64,000 nt of DNA. It comes from Rhodospirillales bacterium. GTDB lineage: Bacteria; Pseudomonadota; Alphaproteobacteria; Reyranellales; Reyranellaceae. The first letter of the stretch is position 1. Each line of letters begins with the position of its first letter. Of the stretch, positions 12,132 to 21,925 are shown piece after piece. The stretch is taken from the NCBI GenBank assembly GCA_016699855.1, contig CP064988.1, positions 1,640,501-1,704,500 on the forward strand, read 5' to 3'. The position numbers and the translations under genes were made by a program. The notes beneath the pieces are model-generated. The model did no database searches, was not told where the DNA came from, and saw nothing but the letters and a program-made list of their open reading frames with translations.

Positions 12132-12500
12132 TCAGCCGCGCGCGAAGGCGGCGGCCACCGCGGCGAGGCACATCGCCGCCGCGACCACGGACGTCGTGTC
12201 GGCGTAGCGGATGTAGATCCGGCGCAGCGCCTCGTTGACGACGCCGCCGGGGTAGCCCTCCGGCAGATCCGCGCCGTTGTCGAGCATCGCCCAGACCTCG
12301 GTGGCGCGGTGGTTGCGGCCGCGGGCCCGCAGGGCCATCAGCCCCAGCCCGGCGGCGATCAGCGACACGAGGATCGCGCCCGAGCGCAGGCACAGGACGA
12401 TGTCGTAGGACAGGCCGAACATCACGGTGACGACGCCCAGCCAGGCGAAGGCGCAGCCGCGGCGCACCGAGACGTTGGCGAGATACTCGATCCGGTCCAT
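12132..12500 (-). CDS. Small inner-membrane hypothetical protein
   Basis: This 122-residue protein has two closely spaced hydrophobic segments at about residues 17-55 (FAWLGVVTVMFGL and AILVSLIAAGLGLMAL). A polar stretch with WAMLDNGADLPEGYPG follows, then a final hydrophobic helix (VVAAAMCLAAVAAAF). I do not recognise a family. GAGGGGAT lies just upstream of the ATG. It ends 14 bases from the 3' end of the tRNA gene, which is on the opposite strand. Confidence 0.7.
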   Translation of the reverse strand: MDRIEYLANVSVRRGCAFAWLGVVTVMFGLSYDIVLCLRSGAILVSLIAAGLGLMALRARGRNHRATEVWAMLDNGADLPEGYPGGVVNEALRRIYIRYADTTSVVAAAMCLAAVAAAFARG

Positions 12501-12599
12501 CGCGATCCCCTCGCGGCAACGGGCCCGGCGCCGCGGCGGACGTCCGGAGAGATCCCGCGGATCGTAGGCGGGCGCCGGCCACCGGACCAGCCCCCGCCG

Positions 12600-12929
12600 T
12601 CAGGCGACGGCGCCGGACATCAACAGCATGCGCACGAGCGCCGGGACGCTCAGGAACAGGGCGGCGGCGATCCACACCCACATCGGCGCGGCGGAGCCGC
12701 GCAGCCCGGGCGCCACGCGCTCGAGCAGGGCCGCCGGCACGCCGGCGACCATCAGCGTCGTGGTCGAGACGACGAGGCTGCTGAGATAGAACAGCGCGCC
12801 CGGGCCGTCCGGCAGCCATGTCGGCGCCCAGATCAGGCTGGCGCGCGCGACGAGCTGCACGAAGGGCGAGAAGATCCCGTTGACGACGCAGATCGCGAGC
12901 GTGAGCGCGAACAGGTTGGCGCGGTCCAC
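12600..12929 (-). CDS. Small membrane protein, paired with the upstream YggT-like gene
   Basis: This 109-residue protein starts at a GTG two bases after the stop of the preceding gene, with GGGAGG as ribosome site, so the two are translationally linked. It contains about three membrane helices (LFALTLAICVVNGIFSPF, ALFYLSSLVVSTTTLMVAG and WIAAALFLSVPALVRML). The family was not recognised. The tight coupling suggests that it forms a complex with, or works alongside, the protein encoded at 12932-13252. Confidence 0.72.
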   Translation of the reverse strand: MDRANLFALTLAICVVNGIFSPFVQLVARASLIWAPTWLPDGPGALFYLSSLVVSTTTLMVAGVPAALLERVAPGLRGSAAPMWVWIAAALFLSVPALVRMLLMSGAVA

Positions 12930-12931
12930 GG

Positions 12932-13252
12932 TCAACCTCCCGTCGGCAGGCGCGGCACCATGCCGGCGCCGGCGAGGACGAGGAAGGCCGCGATCCGCAG
13001 ATAGTAGAACCAGATCGCCGTCAGCAGCGGCAGCCACACCGGCCGCACGATCGACGGCGTGATGAAGCCGACGATCCTGACCGGCCACTCCGTGAGCGCC
13101 ACGAACGCGCGCCAGATGTAGTTTCCGGGCTGCATCGCCGGCATGAAGAAGCCGAGCAGGAACCGCCCGACGCAGCTCCAGACCACGATCGCCAGACCGT
13201 AGTTCAGGATCCAGAACGGCAGATAGCCGAGGATGTAGTCGCCGGAGCCCAT
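12932..13252 (-). CDS. YggT-like small membrane protein
   Basis: This 106-residue protein has two or three membrane helices around a loop, FVALTEWPVRIVGFITPSI, that resembles the conserved polar loop of YggT-family proteins (T-x-P-x-x-R). YggT proteins have been linked to osmotic stress tolerance, membrane-protein handling and cell-surface processes. The hydrophobic start (YLPFWILNYGLAIVVWSCVG) and the C-terminal helix (FYYLRIAAFLVLAGAG) fit an inner-membrane location. The assignment rests on this one loop plus topology, so it is tentative. Confidence 0.65.
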   Translation of the reverse strand: MGSGDYILGYLPFWILNYGLAIVVWSCVGRFLLGFFMPAMQPGNYIWRAFVALTEWPVRIVGFITPSIVRPVWLPLLTAIWFYYLRIAAFLVLAGAGMVPRLPTGG

Positions 13253-13338
13253 GTGGCCTGCCCTGTCCGCGCGGGGGCGTAGTGAAATCCGGTTTCACGC
13301 CGCCGGGCAAGCGCCGTGGCGCCGCCGGCGGAAACGAC

Positions 13339-13364
13339 GAAGGGGCGGGTCTCCCCGCCCCTTC
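13339..13364 (-). terminator. Hairpin downstream of the symporter operon
   Basis: A perfect 11-bp stem (GAAGGGGCGGG with CCCGCCCCTTC) and a 4-base loop lie 28-53 bases past the symporter stop. The strand read after the hairpin has only a short T run, so this is a probable but not strong intrinsic terminator. Confidence 0.55.
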
Positions 13365-13391
13365 GGTTGCGTGGGCCGTCCGGCCGGAGCG

Positions 13392-15284
13392 TCAGCCCCG
13401 GGCCCGCTCGATGTCGGTCACCGCGCCGGTGGGGACGCGGATGGAGTCGATGAACTCCTGCATCTCCTTCGACGCCGGCTTCGACACCATGCCGACGATC
13501 CACATGGCGACGAACGCCGCGGGGATGCCGAAGATGCCGACCGAGATGTTGTTGATGCCCCAGATGTACGCGACGTCGCGGCCGCGGATCTTGACCATCT
13601 GGATGTCGCCCATCCACGACAGCGCGCTCTTGACCCACAGGCCGTAGAACTCGGTCGTGATCAGGAAGAACATGCACAGGCCGAAGCCGACGACGATGCC
13701 CCATATGCCGGCGGCGTCGCCGCAGCGCTTCCACCAGATGCCGAGCACCAGGCCCGCGAACAGGCCGGCGGCGGCGATGGAGAACGCCCAGGACACGAGG
13801 AACAGGATGTCCGCCCCGAGCGTCCCGGCCACGTAGGCCGCGATCAGCGCCACGAACATCAGCAGCACGCGGCTGATGATGAGGCGGCGCTTGGTGTCCG
13901 CGTTGGGGTCGATCATCTTGTAGTACAGGTCGTGGCTCAGCGCGTTGGCGATAGCCAGCAGCAGACCGTCGGCGGTCGACAGCGCGGCGGCGAGGCCGCC
14001 CGCCGCCACGAGGCCGGCGATCACGTAGGGCAGGCCGGCGATCTCCGGCGTCGCGAGCACGACCGCGTCGGGATGGATGCGGAACTCGCTGAGCTGGAGG
14101 ATGCCGTCGGCGTTGCCGGCGACGCCCTTGCACATCGCGTACTGCGCCGCCGCGTTGGCCGCGTCGCAGACGCCGATCACCCCGACCCGGCCCCATTCCG
14201 CGAGCCACGCCGGCAGCTTCGCGATCGGCTGTCCGATCACGTTCTGGTAGACCTCCAGCTTCGCGAAGGCGGCGTAGGCCGGCGCCGTGAAGTAGAGCAG
14301 GAAGATGAAGAACAGCGACCACGCCACCGAGTCGCGCGCCTGCTTGACGGTCGGCGTGGTGAAGTAGCGCATCAGGATGTGCGGCAGCGACGCGGTGCCG
14401 ACCATCAGGCAGAGGATCAGCGCGAAGAAGTTCCACATCGCCGTGGCGCTGAAGGCGCCCTTGGCGTCGACGAACGCCGCCGCGTGCGGCTGGGCGATCT
14501 GCAGCGTCTTCTCGAGCGCCTCGATCTTCTCCAGCGCGATGCCGTAGGTGAGCTGCGGGATCGGGATGCCCGTCAGCTTGGCCGACATCACCATGACCGG
14601 GATCAGGTAGGCGATGATCAGGATGATGTACTGGGCCACCTGGGTCCAGGTGACCGCCTTCATGCCGCCGAGCAGCGAGCACAGCAGGATGCCGGCGAGG
14701 CCGACGAAGCAGGCGATCTCGAAGCCGATGCCGAGGAAGCGCGACGTGATGATGCCGACGCCGACGATCTGGGCCACGACGTAGGTGAACGACGCGACGA
14801 CCAGCACGATGACGGCCAGCAGGCGCACGACGTTGCCGCCGTAGCGGGCGCCGAAGAAGTCCGGCACCGTGAACTGGCCGAACTTGCGCAGGTACGGCGC
14901 CATCAGGATCGACACCAGCACGTAGCCGCCGGTCCAGCCCAGCACGAAGGCGAGGCCGCCGTAGCCGCCGAAGTAGAGCGATCCGGCCATGCCGATGAAC
15001 GAGGCGGCGCTCATCCAGTCGGCGCCTGTCGCCATGCCGTTGTAGAACGCCGGCACGACGCGGCCTGCGACGTAGTACTCCGACACCTCCGAGGTGCGCG
15101 ACATGACGCCGATCAGCGCGTAGACGCCGATGGTCATGAACACGAAGAGGTATCCGAGGATCCGGTTCGGCACCCCGAAATACTCGAGGATGCCGATGAG
15201 GACGGTGAAAAAGACGAACCCGCCCGTGTACATCAGGTACACGCGGCCGAGGTTCTGGAGGAAGCCCCCCTGCATAGCGGCCAT
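13392..15284 (-). CDS. Sodium:solute symporter, acetate/monocarboxylate permease-like (large subunit)
   Basis: This 630-residue SSS-family transporter has about 13-14 hydrophobic segments. Family hallmarks include the YYVAGRVVPAFYNGMATGADWMSAASFIG block in the first helices and the GGLAAALSTADGLLLAIANALSHD segment in the second half. It follows a DUF4212 gene by 13 bp. This pairing defines the VC_2705-type subfamily, in which a small two-helix subunit accompanies the permease. The likely cargo is acetate or another short carboxylate with sodium, inferred from relatives such as ActP. An insert between helices, about residues 250-290 and 360-400, contains extra loops typical of the subfamily. 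Confidence 0.92.
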   Translation of the reverse strand: MAAMQGGFLQNLGRVYLMYTGGFVFFTVLIGILEYFGVPNRILGYLFVFMTIGVYALIGVMSRTSEVSEYYVAGRVVPAFYNGMATGADWMSAASFIGMAGSLYFGGYGGLAFVLGWTGGYVLVSILMAPYLRKFGQFTVPDFFGARYGGNVVRLLAVIVLVVASFTYVVAQIVGVGIITSRFLGIGFEIACFVGLAGILLCSLLGGMKAVTWTQVAQYIILIIAYLIPVMVMSAKLTGIPIPQLTYGIALEKIEALEKTLQIAQPHAAAFVDAKGAFSATAMWNFFALILCLMVGTASLPHILMRYFTTPTVKQARDSVAWSLFFIFLLYFTAPAYAAFAKLEVYQNVIGQPIAKLPAWLAEWGRVGVIGVCDAANAAAQYAMCKGVAGNADGILQLSEFRIHPDAVVLATPEIAGLPYVIAGLVAAGGLAAALSTADGLLLAIANALSHDLYYKMIDPNADTKRRLIISRVLLMFVALIAAYVAGTLGADILFLVSWAFSIAAAGLFAGLVLGIWWKRCGDAAGIWGIVVGFGLCMFFLITTEFYGLWVKSALSWMGDIQMVKIRGRDVAYIWGINNISVGIFGIPAAFVAMWIVGMVSKPASKEMQEFIDSIRVPTGAVTDIERARG

Positions 15285-15297
15285 GGTCGGTCCCTCC

Positions 15298-15564
15298 CTA
15301 CTCGTCCGAAACGCCGAATTCGCGGTCGATCTTGCCCTGGGCCCTGGCGTTCCAGATGCACATGAGCACGAACGCGATCAGCGAACCCTGCGCGGCCATG
15401 TAGTAGCCGAGCGGAAAACCGATGACGCGGATCTTGTTGAGCGACGGCGCGAAGAAGTGGATTCCGAAGCTGAACACGAACCACGCGGCGAGGATCATCC
15501 ACATCAGCGTGGACGTCCTTTTCCAGTACGCGGCGAACCGTTCCGGACTGAGCTTGTTGTCCAT
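15298..15564 (-). CDS. DUF4212 small symporter subunit
   Basis: This 88-residue protein has two membrane helices (LMWMILAAWFVFSFGIHFF and YYMAAQGSLIAFVLMCIW). It contains the conserved AAYWKRTSTL start and the PLGYYMAAQGS motif of DUF4212. These proteins are encoded just upstream of a large sodium:solute symporter and are taken to be its small subunit. GGGAGA lies upstream of the ATG. The 284-bp gap to the divergent gene at 15849 probably holds promoters for both directions. No motif there could be named with confidence. Confidence 0.9.
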   Translation of the reverse strand: MDNKLSPERFAAYWKRTSTLMWMILAAWFVFSFGIHFFAPSLNKIRVIGFPLGYYMAAQGSLIAFVLMCIWNARAQGKIDREFGVSDE

Positions 15565-15848
15565 TCGGACGTCTCCCTCTGTTGGGCCCCCAGGAACGCC
15601 AGACCCGGCGCCCCCGCCCGCCCCGGTCCGCCGCCGGCGCGGGCGGAGGTGGAGGCATCGCGGGTCGTGTTAGCGGTCGCGTTGAAAGTCTCGTTTCCCC
15701 CCGACATGATCTTCCGGTTTCCCGGGCCTGTCGGTTATTTACTTGTCGCCACGATACACAAGGATCGCCGAAAAGAATTGCGGCGTTCTGCCGCTGTCCG
15801 CGCGGCGACCGAATGCCCTTACTGTCGCAGGGGAAAAGGTGGGCGCCG

Positions 15849-16469
15849 ATGCTCTCGAGACTGAGGGACTACTTCTTTCCACCGCCGATCGAAGACGTCG
15901 CCGCGCTGCGCCGCTTCCTCAGCGGCGAGGCATCCTACATCGCGCAGCGCGCCACCTACGAGTTCTCGCGCAACACGCTGGCGTGGTTCGGGCAGCACCA
16001 TTTCGGCGACGACAAGTTCAACGAGGCGTTCGCGGTCTGCCGCTGGGAGTCCTACGCCGCGATCCTCGCCGGCATGGTCGTGCTGACGCGCGGTCATTTG
16101 TTGTCGGCTGGGGTCCACCACGACGCGCTGCCGGCGCCGCTGACGCGTCTCTACGCCGAGGCGCTCGGCGAGTATCCCGTGCCGGCGCACCGGCCCGAGG
16201 GCTGGCGCGACATCGAGGAGGCGCTGCTCGGACGGCTGCGCGCGCTCGGCGCCGACGCCCGCCCGGAGGTGCGCGCCGTGGCGGCGGCGGCGGCGACGCG
16301 CGCGTTCGAGACGCTGCCCGTGCTCTCGCGGGACAAGGACGAGGACCGGCGCGTCATCACCGGCGCGGTCACCTTCGGGATGATCTCGTTCGCCGACCGC
16401 CTGCGGACCCGGGTCGACGCCGGCAGCGTCGTCGAGCGCCTCGACCCGGCGCGGCCTTCGGGCTCCTGA
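15849..16469 (+). CDS. Hypothetical protein upstream of a DnaQ-like exonuclease
   Basis: The 206-residue protein starts MLSRLRDYFFPPPIEDV; AAAAGGTGGG supports this ATG over one at 15813. It is mostly helical and has no signal peptide or obvious membrane helix. Blocks that look conserved are NTLAWFGQHHFGDDKFNEAF and WESYAAILAGMVVLTRG. It leads a tight operon with a DEDDh exonuclease and a CBS-DUF294 protein, opposite the DUF4212/SSS pair. I cannot name a function. The context suggests a link to the same carboxylate uptake or nucleotide-sensing unit. Confidence 0.75.
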   Translation: MLSRLRDYFFPPPIEDVAALRRFLSGEASYIAQRATYEFSRNTLAWFGQHHFGDDKFNEAFAVCRWESYAAILAGMVVLTRGHLLSAGVHHDALPAPLTRLYAEALGEYPVPAHRPEGWRDIEEALLGRLRALGADARPEVRAVAAAAATRAFETLPVLSRDKDEDRRVITGAVTFGMISFADRLRTRVDAGSVVERLDPARPSGS

Positions 16470-16470
16470 G

Positions 16471-17154
16471 ATGGCGACGGCGCGCGCCCTCGTCTCACGC
16501 CTGATGGAGGGCCTCGGCGTCGTCGAGGCCGATGGCCGCGTCCCGCGCGCGATGCTCGGCCGGCCGCTGCGCGCGACGCGCTTCGTGTCGATCGACCTCG
16601 AGACCACCGGCCTGGACCGCCGGCGCGACGCGATCGTGTCGGTCGCCGCCGTCGAGATCGACGGGCTCGCGCCGGTCGAACCACCGGCGCTGAACGCGCT
16701 GGTCGCACCCGGACGGGGTATCCCGGCCGCCGCGACCGCGATCCACGGCATCACCGACTCGATGGTCGCCGGGGCGCCGCCGATCGACCGCCTGCTGCCC
16801 GCGATCGTCGAACTGTGCGCCGGCGCCGTCGTCGTGGGCCACCATGTCGCCTTCGACATCGCCATGCTGCGCGGCGCCGCGCGCGCCGCCGGCCACTCCA
16901 TGCCGCCGCTCGCATGGCTCGACACCTGGCGCATGGCCGGCGCGCTCGATCCGCGCCTCGCGCACCGCGATATGGCCGACATCGCGCGCCGTCTCGGCGT
17001 CGATCCCGACGCCTTCCGCCGCCACGACGCCCTCGACGACGCGCGGCTGGCGGCGCGGCTCTTCGTGCGGCTGGCCGACCGCTACGCCGAGCTCGGGCAC
17101 GCCACGCTGGGCGCGGTCGAGGCGATGTCGCGTCGCTGGCGGCCGGCTGGATGA
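16471..17154 (+). CDS. DnaQ-like 3'-5' exonuclease (DEDDh)
   Basis: This 227-residue protein carries the full DEDDh active site: Asp42 and Glu44 in SIDLETTGL, Asp129 in HHVAFDIAML, and His185 with Asp190 in RHDALDDARL. It therefore probably removes nucleotides from 3' ends of DNA or RNA. It starts two bases after the previous stop and overlaps the next gene by ATGA. Relatives next to DUF294 proteins are not the replicative epsilon subunit, and the N-terminal ~35 residues are an extra segment. Its substrate in this operon is unknown. Confidence 0.9.
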   Translation: MATARALVSRLMEGLGVVEADGRVPRAMLGRPLRATRFVSIDLETTGLDRRRDAIVSVAAVEIDGLAPVEPPALNALVAPGRGIPAAATAIHGITDSMVAGAPPIDRLLPAIVELCAGAVVVGHHVAFDIAMLRGAARAAGHSMPPLAWLDTWRMAGALDPRLAHRDMADIARRLGVDPDAFRRHDALDDARLAARLFVRLADRYAELGHATLGAVEAMSRRWRPAG

Positions 17155-18623
17155 GCGGGGGCGGCATGGACGCGGCGCAGTTCGAACGCATCGACGGTTT
17201 CCCCTACCGCAAGCGGGTCCGCGACACGATGTCGGCGCCGGCCGTCACCGTCCCGGCCGACGCCACCCTGGGCGACGCGGTCGAGGCGATGACGACGCGC
17301 GCCGTCAGCTCGGTGCTCGTGGTCGACGGGACCGGCCGGTGCGTCGGCATCGTCACCGAGCGCGACGCCTTGCGCGCGCTACGGCGCGACATCCCCGGCG
17401 TCCTGGCCACGCCCGCGGCGGCGGCGATGACGTCGCCGGTCGCGGGCGTGGCCGCCGACGATTTCCTGTTCCGCGCGATCGGCCGGATGGACCGGCTCGG
17501 CGTGCGGCACCTTCCCGTGCTCGACGCGGCCGGCCGGCCGCTGGGGATGCTCAGCGCGCGCACCTTGTTGAAAGTGAGATCCTCGACCGCGCTCGCGGTC
17601 GGCGACGAGGTCGATGTCGCCGCCGACGCCGCGGCGCTACGCGCGGCGCACGACCGGTTGCCGCCGCTGGCTGTCGGTCTACTGGCCGACGGGGTGCCGG
17701 CCACCGGGATCGCCGGCGTCGTCTCGGCGGTGACGCGCGACATCACCGCGCGCGCGGCGGCCCTCGCCATCGCCTCGGCGCGCGCCGAGGGGCGCGGCGA
17801 GCCGCCCTGCCGCTGGTGCCTGCTGGTCCTCGGTTCGGCCGGCCGCGGCGATTCCCTGCTGGCGCCCGACCAGGACAACGCTCTGATCCTGGACCCGCCG
17901 GCCAGCACCGACGCCAACGCGGTGGACGCGTGGTTCGCCGCCTTCGCCGGCCGCCTGAACGAGACGCTGGCCGAGGCCGGTATCCCGTTGTGCAAGGGCG
18001 GCGTGATGGCCAGGGAACCCGCCTTCCGCCGCACGGCGGTGGGCTGGCGCGCCGCGGTCGACGGCTGGATCGCGAAGCCGGACGGCGAGGCGGTGCTCGC
18101 CGCCGACATCTTCTTCGATTTCGCGCCGGTGGCCGGCGACGCGGCGCTGGCCGACGGGTTGCGCGCCGACGCTCTGGCACGGGCGGCCGCGGCGCCGGTC
18201 TTCCTGCGGCGGTTGGCCGCCGACCTCGATGGCGCCGCCGCGGCGCTGGGCTGGCTGGGCCGCTTCCGGCTGGTCGACGGCCGCGTCGATCTGAAGCGCG
18301 GCGGCACGCTGCCGATCACCGCCGGGCTGCGCGCGCTGGCGCTGCGGCGCGGGATCGCCGCGACGTCGACGCTCGACCGCCTGGAGGCGCTGCGGGCCGT
18401 CGGCGCGGTCGGCGCCGAGGACGCCGCCGCGATCGGCGAGGCCTACGGCGTCATCGTCGACGCGGTCATGCGCCAGCAGATCGCCGACCTCGCGGCCGGC
18501 CGCCCGGCGGGACCGCGGGTCGATCCCCGGGCGCTCGACCGCCGGAGCCGGCGCGCGCTGCGCGCCGCCGTCGGGCGGGCGGCGCTGATGCCGGCGATGG
18601 TGAACGACGCGCTCGCCGGCTGA
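17151..18623 (+). CDS. CBS-domain DUF294 putative nucleotidyltransferase
   Basis: This 490-residue protein has a pair of CBS domains at about residues 25-140, which usually bind adenosyl ligands. A nucleotidyltransferase-like DUF294 domain follows, with the GlnE-type motif Gly228-Ser229-x-Gly-Arg and acidic Asp240/Asp242 in DQDNAL. A helical DUF294 C-terminal domain completes it. Many family members carry an N-terminal cyclic-nucleotide-binding domain; it is absent here. The gene overlaps the exonuclease by ATGA, so translation is coupled. Transfer of a nucleotide to a protein or small molecule is inferred from the motif, and the target is unknown. Confidence 0.88.
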   Translation: MSGGGMDAAQFERIDGFPYRKRVRDTMSAPAVTVPADATLGDAVEAMTTRAVSSVLVVDGTGRCVGIVTERDALRALRRDIPGVLATPAAAAMTSPVAGVAADDFLFRAIGRMDRLGVRHLPVLDAAGRPLGMLSARTLLKVRSSTALAVGDEVDVAADAAALRAAHDRLPPLAVGLLADGVPATGIAGVVSAVTRDITARAAALAIASARAEGRGEPPCRWCLLVLGSAGRGDSLLAPDQDNALILDPPASTDANAVDAWFAAFAGRLNETLAEAGIPLCKGGVMAREPAFRRTAVGWRAAVDGWIAKPDGEAVLAADIFFDFAPVAGDAALADGLRADALARAAAAPVFLRRLAADLDGAAAALGWLGRFRLVDGRVDLKRGGTLPITAGLRALALRRGIAATSTLDRLEALRAVGAVGAEDAAAIGEAYGVIVDAVMRQQIADLAAGRPAGPRVDPRALDRRSRRALRAAVGRAALMPAMVNDALAG

Positions 18624-18629
18624 CCGGCC

Positions 18630-20456
18630 TCAGACGATGTAGAGCCGGGACGCCAGCGGCTCGCCGCGCACGTTCTCCAGCGCCTCCATCGTTGCGCGGT
18701 AGCCGGCCTCGACGGCGCGGTCGAACTCCTGCCACTCCAGCAGGTCGATGTCCTGCATCGACGGCAGCACCAGCAGATCGACGGCGGACCGGTCGGCCAG
18801 CGCGCGCGACGTGCTGCCGATCAGCGCCGAGCGGAGCAACAATCGGACGATGGACGGGATCGGCAGCGTCTGGCTGCGCTTCCAGACGAGACGGCGGGCG
18901 AACTCCCACGCCGACCACGAATCGACCACGTCGGCGCCGGCCACGAGGCCGCCGCCGGTGTCGATGTCGGCGCCGATGACCGGCCCGCGGCCGATCGCGC
19001 GCATCGCGTCGACCGGGAAGTTGTCGATCACGCCGCCGTCGACGTGCACGTGGCCGCCGTCGACGACGGGCGGCAGCACGCCGGGGATCGAGACGCTGGC
19101 GCGCAGCCAGTACCAGAGCTTGCCGCGGCGGTGCACGTCGGCGCTCTGCCGCGTCAGGTTGGCCGAGACGCAGTAGAACGGCTTGGGCATGTCCTCGATG
19201 TCGAAATCGCCGAACGCCATGCGCAGCAGCGACGTCACCTTGCGGCCGGAGTAGAGCGACACCAGCGGCAGCGTGAAGCCGCTGAGCGGGTTGGAATCGA
19301 CGAAGGAGCGCCGGAAGCGCTCGCCGAGTTCCTCGTCGGTCCAGCCCGAGGCCGCGCCGGCGGCGACGATGGCGCCCATGCTGGTGCCGCCGAACATGTC
19401 GACGGGCACGCCCGCCTCGCGCAGCGCCTTGATGACCCCGATATGGGCGAAGCCGCGGGCGCCGCCGCCGGCCATGACGACGCCGACCGAGCGGTTCAGC
19501 AGCAGCCGCGCGAGCCGGTTGAAGTCGTTGTCGCGCCCCAGCCGCACGTGGTGGTGCATGCCGTAGTCCTGGCCGGCCAGCCATGTCGCGGTCGAGCCGG
19601 GCCTGGGCCGGCGGCCGTCATGCACCAGCACCAGCTCGCGCCGGGCGCGGAACGGGCCGCCGCGGAACGCCTCCTCGGCGCGGATCGCGTCGATCAGCTG
19701 CGGGCCCTGCGGCGGCTCGCCGGCGCGCGCGACCACCAGCAGGGAGTCGGCCTGCCGCAGGCAGCGCCGCGTCCACGGGGTGAGCCCGGTGTCGGCCCGG
19801 TAGACGACGAACGCCGATTCCGCCTCGGCGCGGTGGAAGTACTCCGGCGGCTCGCCGGCGGCGTCGGGGCCGATCACGGCGACCTTGCCGGCGCCGCCCT
19901 GCAACCTCATCAGCGCCGCGGCGAGGCCGCCGGCGAAATCCGCCGCCGGCGCGTCGCGCCCGTGCGGCATCAGCGCGATTGTGCGCGGCGGGCGCTGGTC
20001 CGGCCGCGGCGTGGAACCGTAGCGGTCCACCAGCTTGCTCAGCAGGCCCATCAGGGCCCCGGGGTGGTCGGCGCACAGGCGCTCGAAATCGGCGCGCGTC
20101 AGGCGCAGCACCTCGCTGTCGCGGATCGCCGCGACGGTGTGCGAACGGCGCCGGTGGCCGATCAGCGACATCTCGCCGACGATGTCGCCGACCGGGATCT
20201 CGGCGATGACCCGGGGGCTGCCGTCGAGAGCCGGACTGTCGAACACCGCGAGGCAGCCGAACGACACCACGTAGAGCGCGTCGCCGGGGTCGCCGGACTG
20301 GAACAGCGTGCCGCCGCCGGGCACGGGCACCGGCTCGACGCGGGTCTCCACCGCCGCCAACGTACCCTCGTCGAGGCCCGAGAACAGCGGCGCCCGCCGC
20401 AGCGCCGCGGCGCGCCGCGCGCTCGTCTCGACCGGCCATGCCGCGCCGTCCGCCAT
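18630..20456 (-). CDS. Cyclic-nucleotide-domain patatin-like phospholipase (NTE family)
   Basis: This 608-residue protein has a cNMP-binding-type domain at about residues 15-135 (LFSGLDEGTLAAVE and VGDIVGEMSLIGHRRRSHT). A Rossmann-like middle section follows, then a patatin lipase domain beginning VGVVMAGGGARGFAHIGVIKAL. The Ser-Asp dyad is Ser359 in GGTSMG and Asp473 in DGGVID, so it should be active on lysophospholipids or related esters. The layout matches bacterial NTE-type lipases. GGAGGAAGGGGAGA precedes the ATG. It is convergent with the DUF294 gene and divergent from the acyl-CoA module. Confidence 0.92.
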   Translation of the reverse strand: MADGAAWPVETSARRAAALRRAPLFSGLDEGTLAAVETRVEPVPVPGGGTLFQSGDPGDALYVVSFGCLAVFDSPALDGSPRVIAEIPVGDIVGEMSLIGHRRRSHTVAAIRDSEVLRLTRADFERLCADHPGALMGLLSKLVDRYGSTPRPDQRPPRTIALMPHGRDAPAADFAGGLAAALMRLQGGAGKVAVIGPDAAGEPPEYFHRAEAESAFVVYRADTGLTPWTRRCLRQADSLLVVARAGEPPQGPQLIDAIRAEEAFRGGPFRARRELVLVHDGRRPRPGSTATWLAGQDYGMHHHVRLGRDNDFNRLARLLLNRSVGVVMAGGGARGFAHIGVIKALREAGVPVDMFGGTSMGAIVAAGAASGWTDEELGERFRRSFVDSNPLSGFTLPLVSLYSGRKVTSLLRMAFGDFDIEDMPKPFYCVSANLTRQSADVHRRGKLWYWLRASVSIPGVLPPVVDGGHVHVDGGVIDNFPVDAMRAIGRGPVIGADIDTGGGLVAGADVVDSWSAWEFARRLVWKRSQTLPIPSIVRLLLRSALIGSTSRALADRSAVDLLVLPSMQDIDLLEWQEFDRAVEAGYRATMEALENVRGEPLASRLYIV

Positions 20457-20679
20457 GTCTCCCCTTCCTCCCGGCCCGCGCGCAAGATCGCACCGCGCGA
20501 CGCCCGCCGGCAAGCCGCGCCGCACCGGCCGGCGGCGGCTCGCCGGCGGTTCGCCGCCGGCGAGGGTTCCGCGCCGCGAACACCCGCCGGCCGCGAGCCT
20601 TGCCGGACGGGTCGCCGCTGCTAGTATCCGGCCCTCGATTGCGGCCGCGGCGGCGCGCAGGCGCGCGGGAGTGTGGACC

Positions 20680-21876
<1,197 letters not shown>

Positions 21877-21925
21877 GCGCGCGGACGCGGCGCGCGCCGC
21901 CGGAATTTCGTAGGGAGCGGGACAA

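Noticed and set aside
13251..15365. 704-codon plus-strand frame opposite the symporter
   Set aside because: It is antisense to a well-supported membrane transporter; its His/Asp/Arg-rich sequence reflects codon mirroring.
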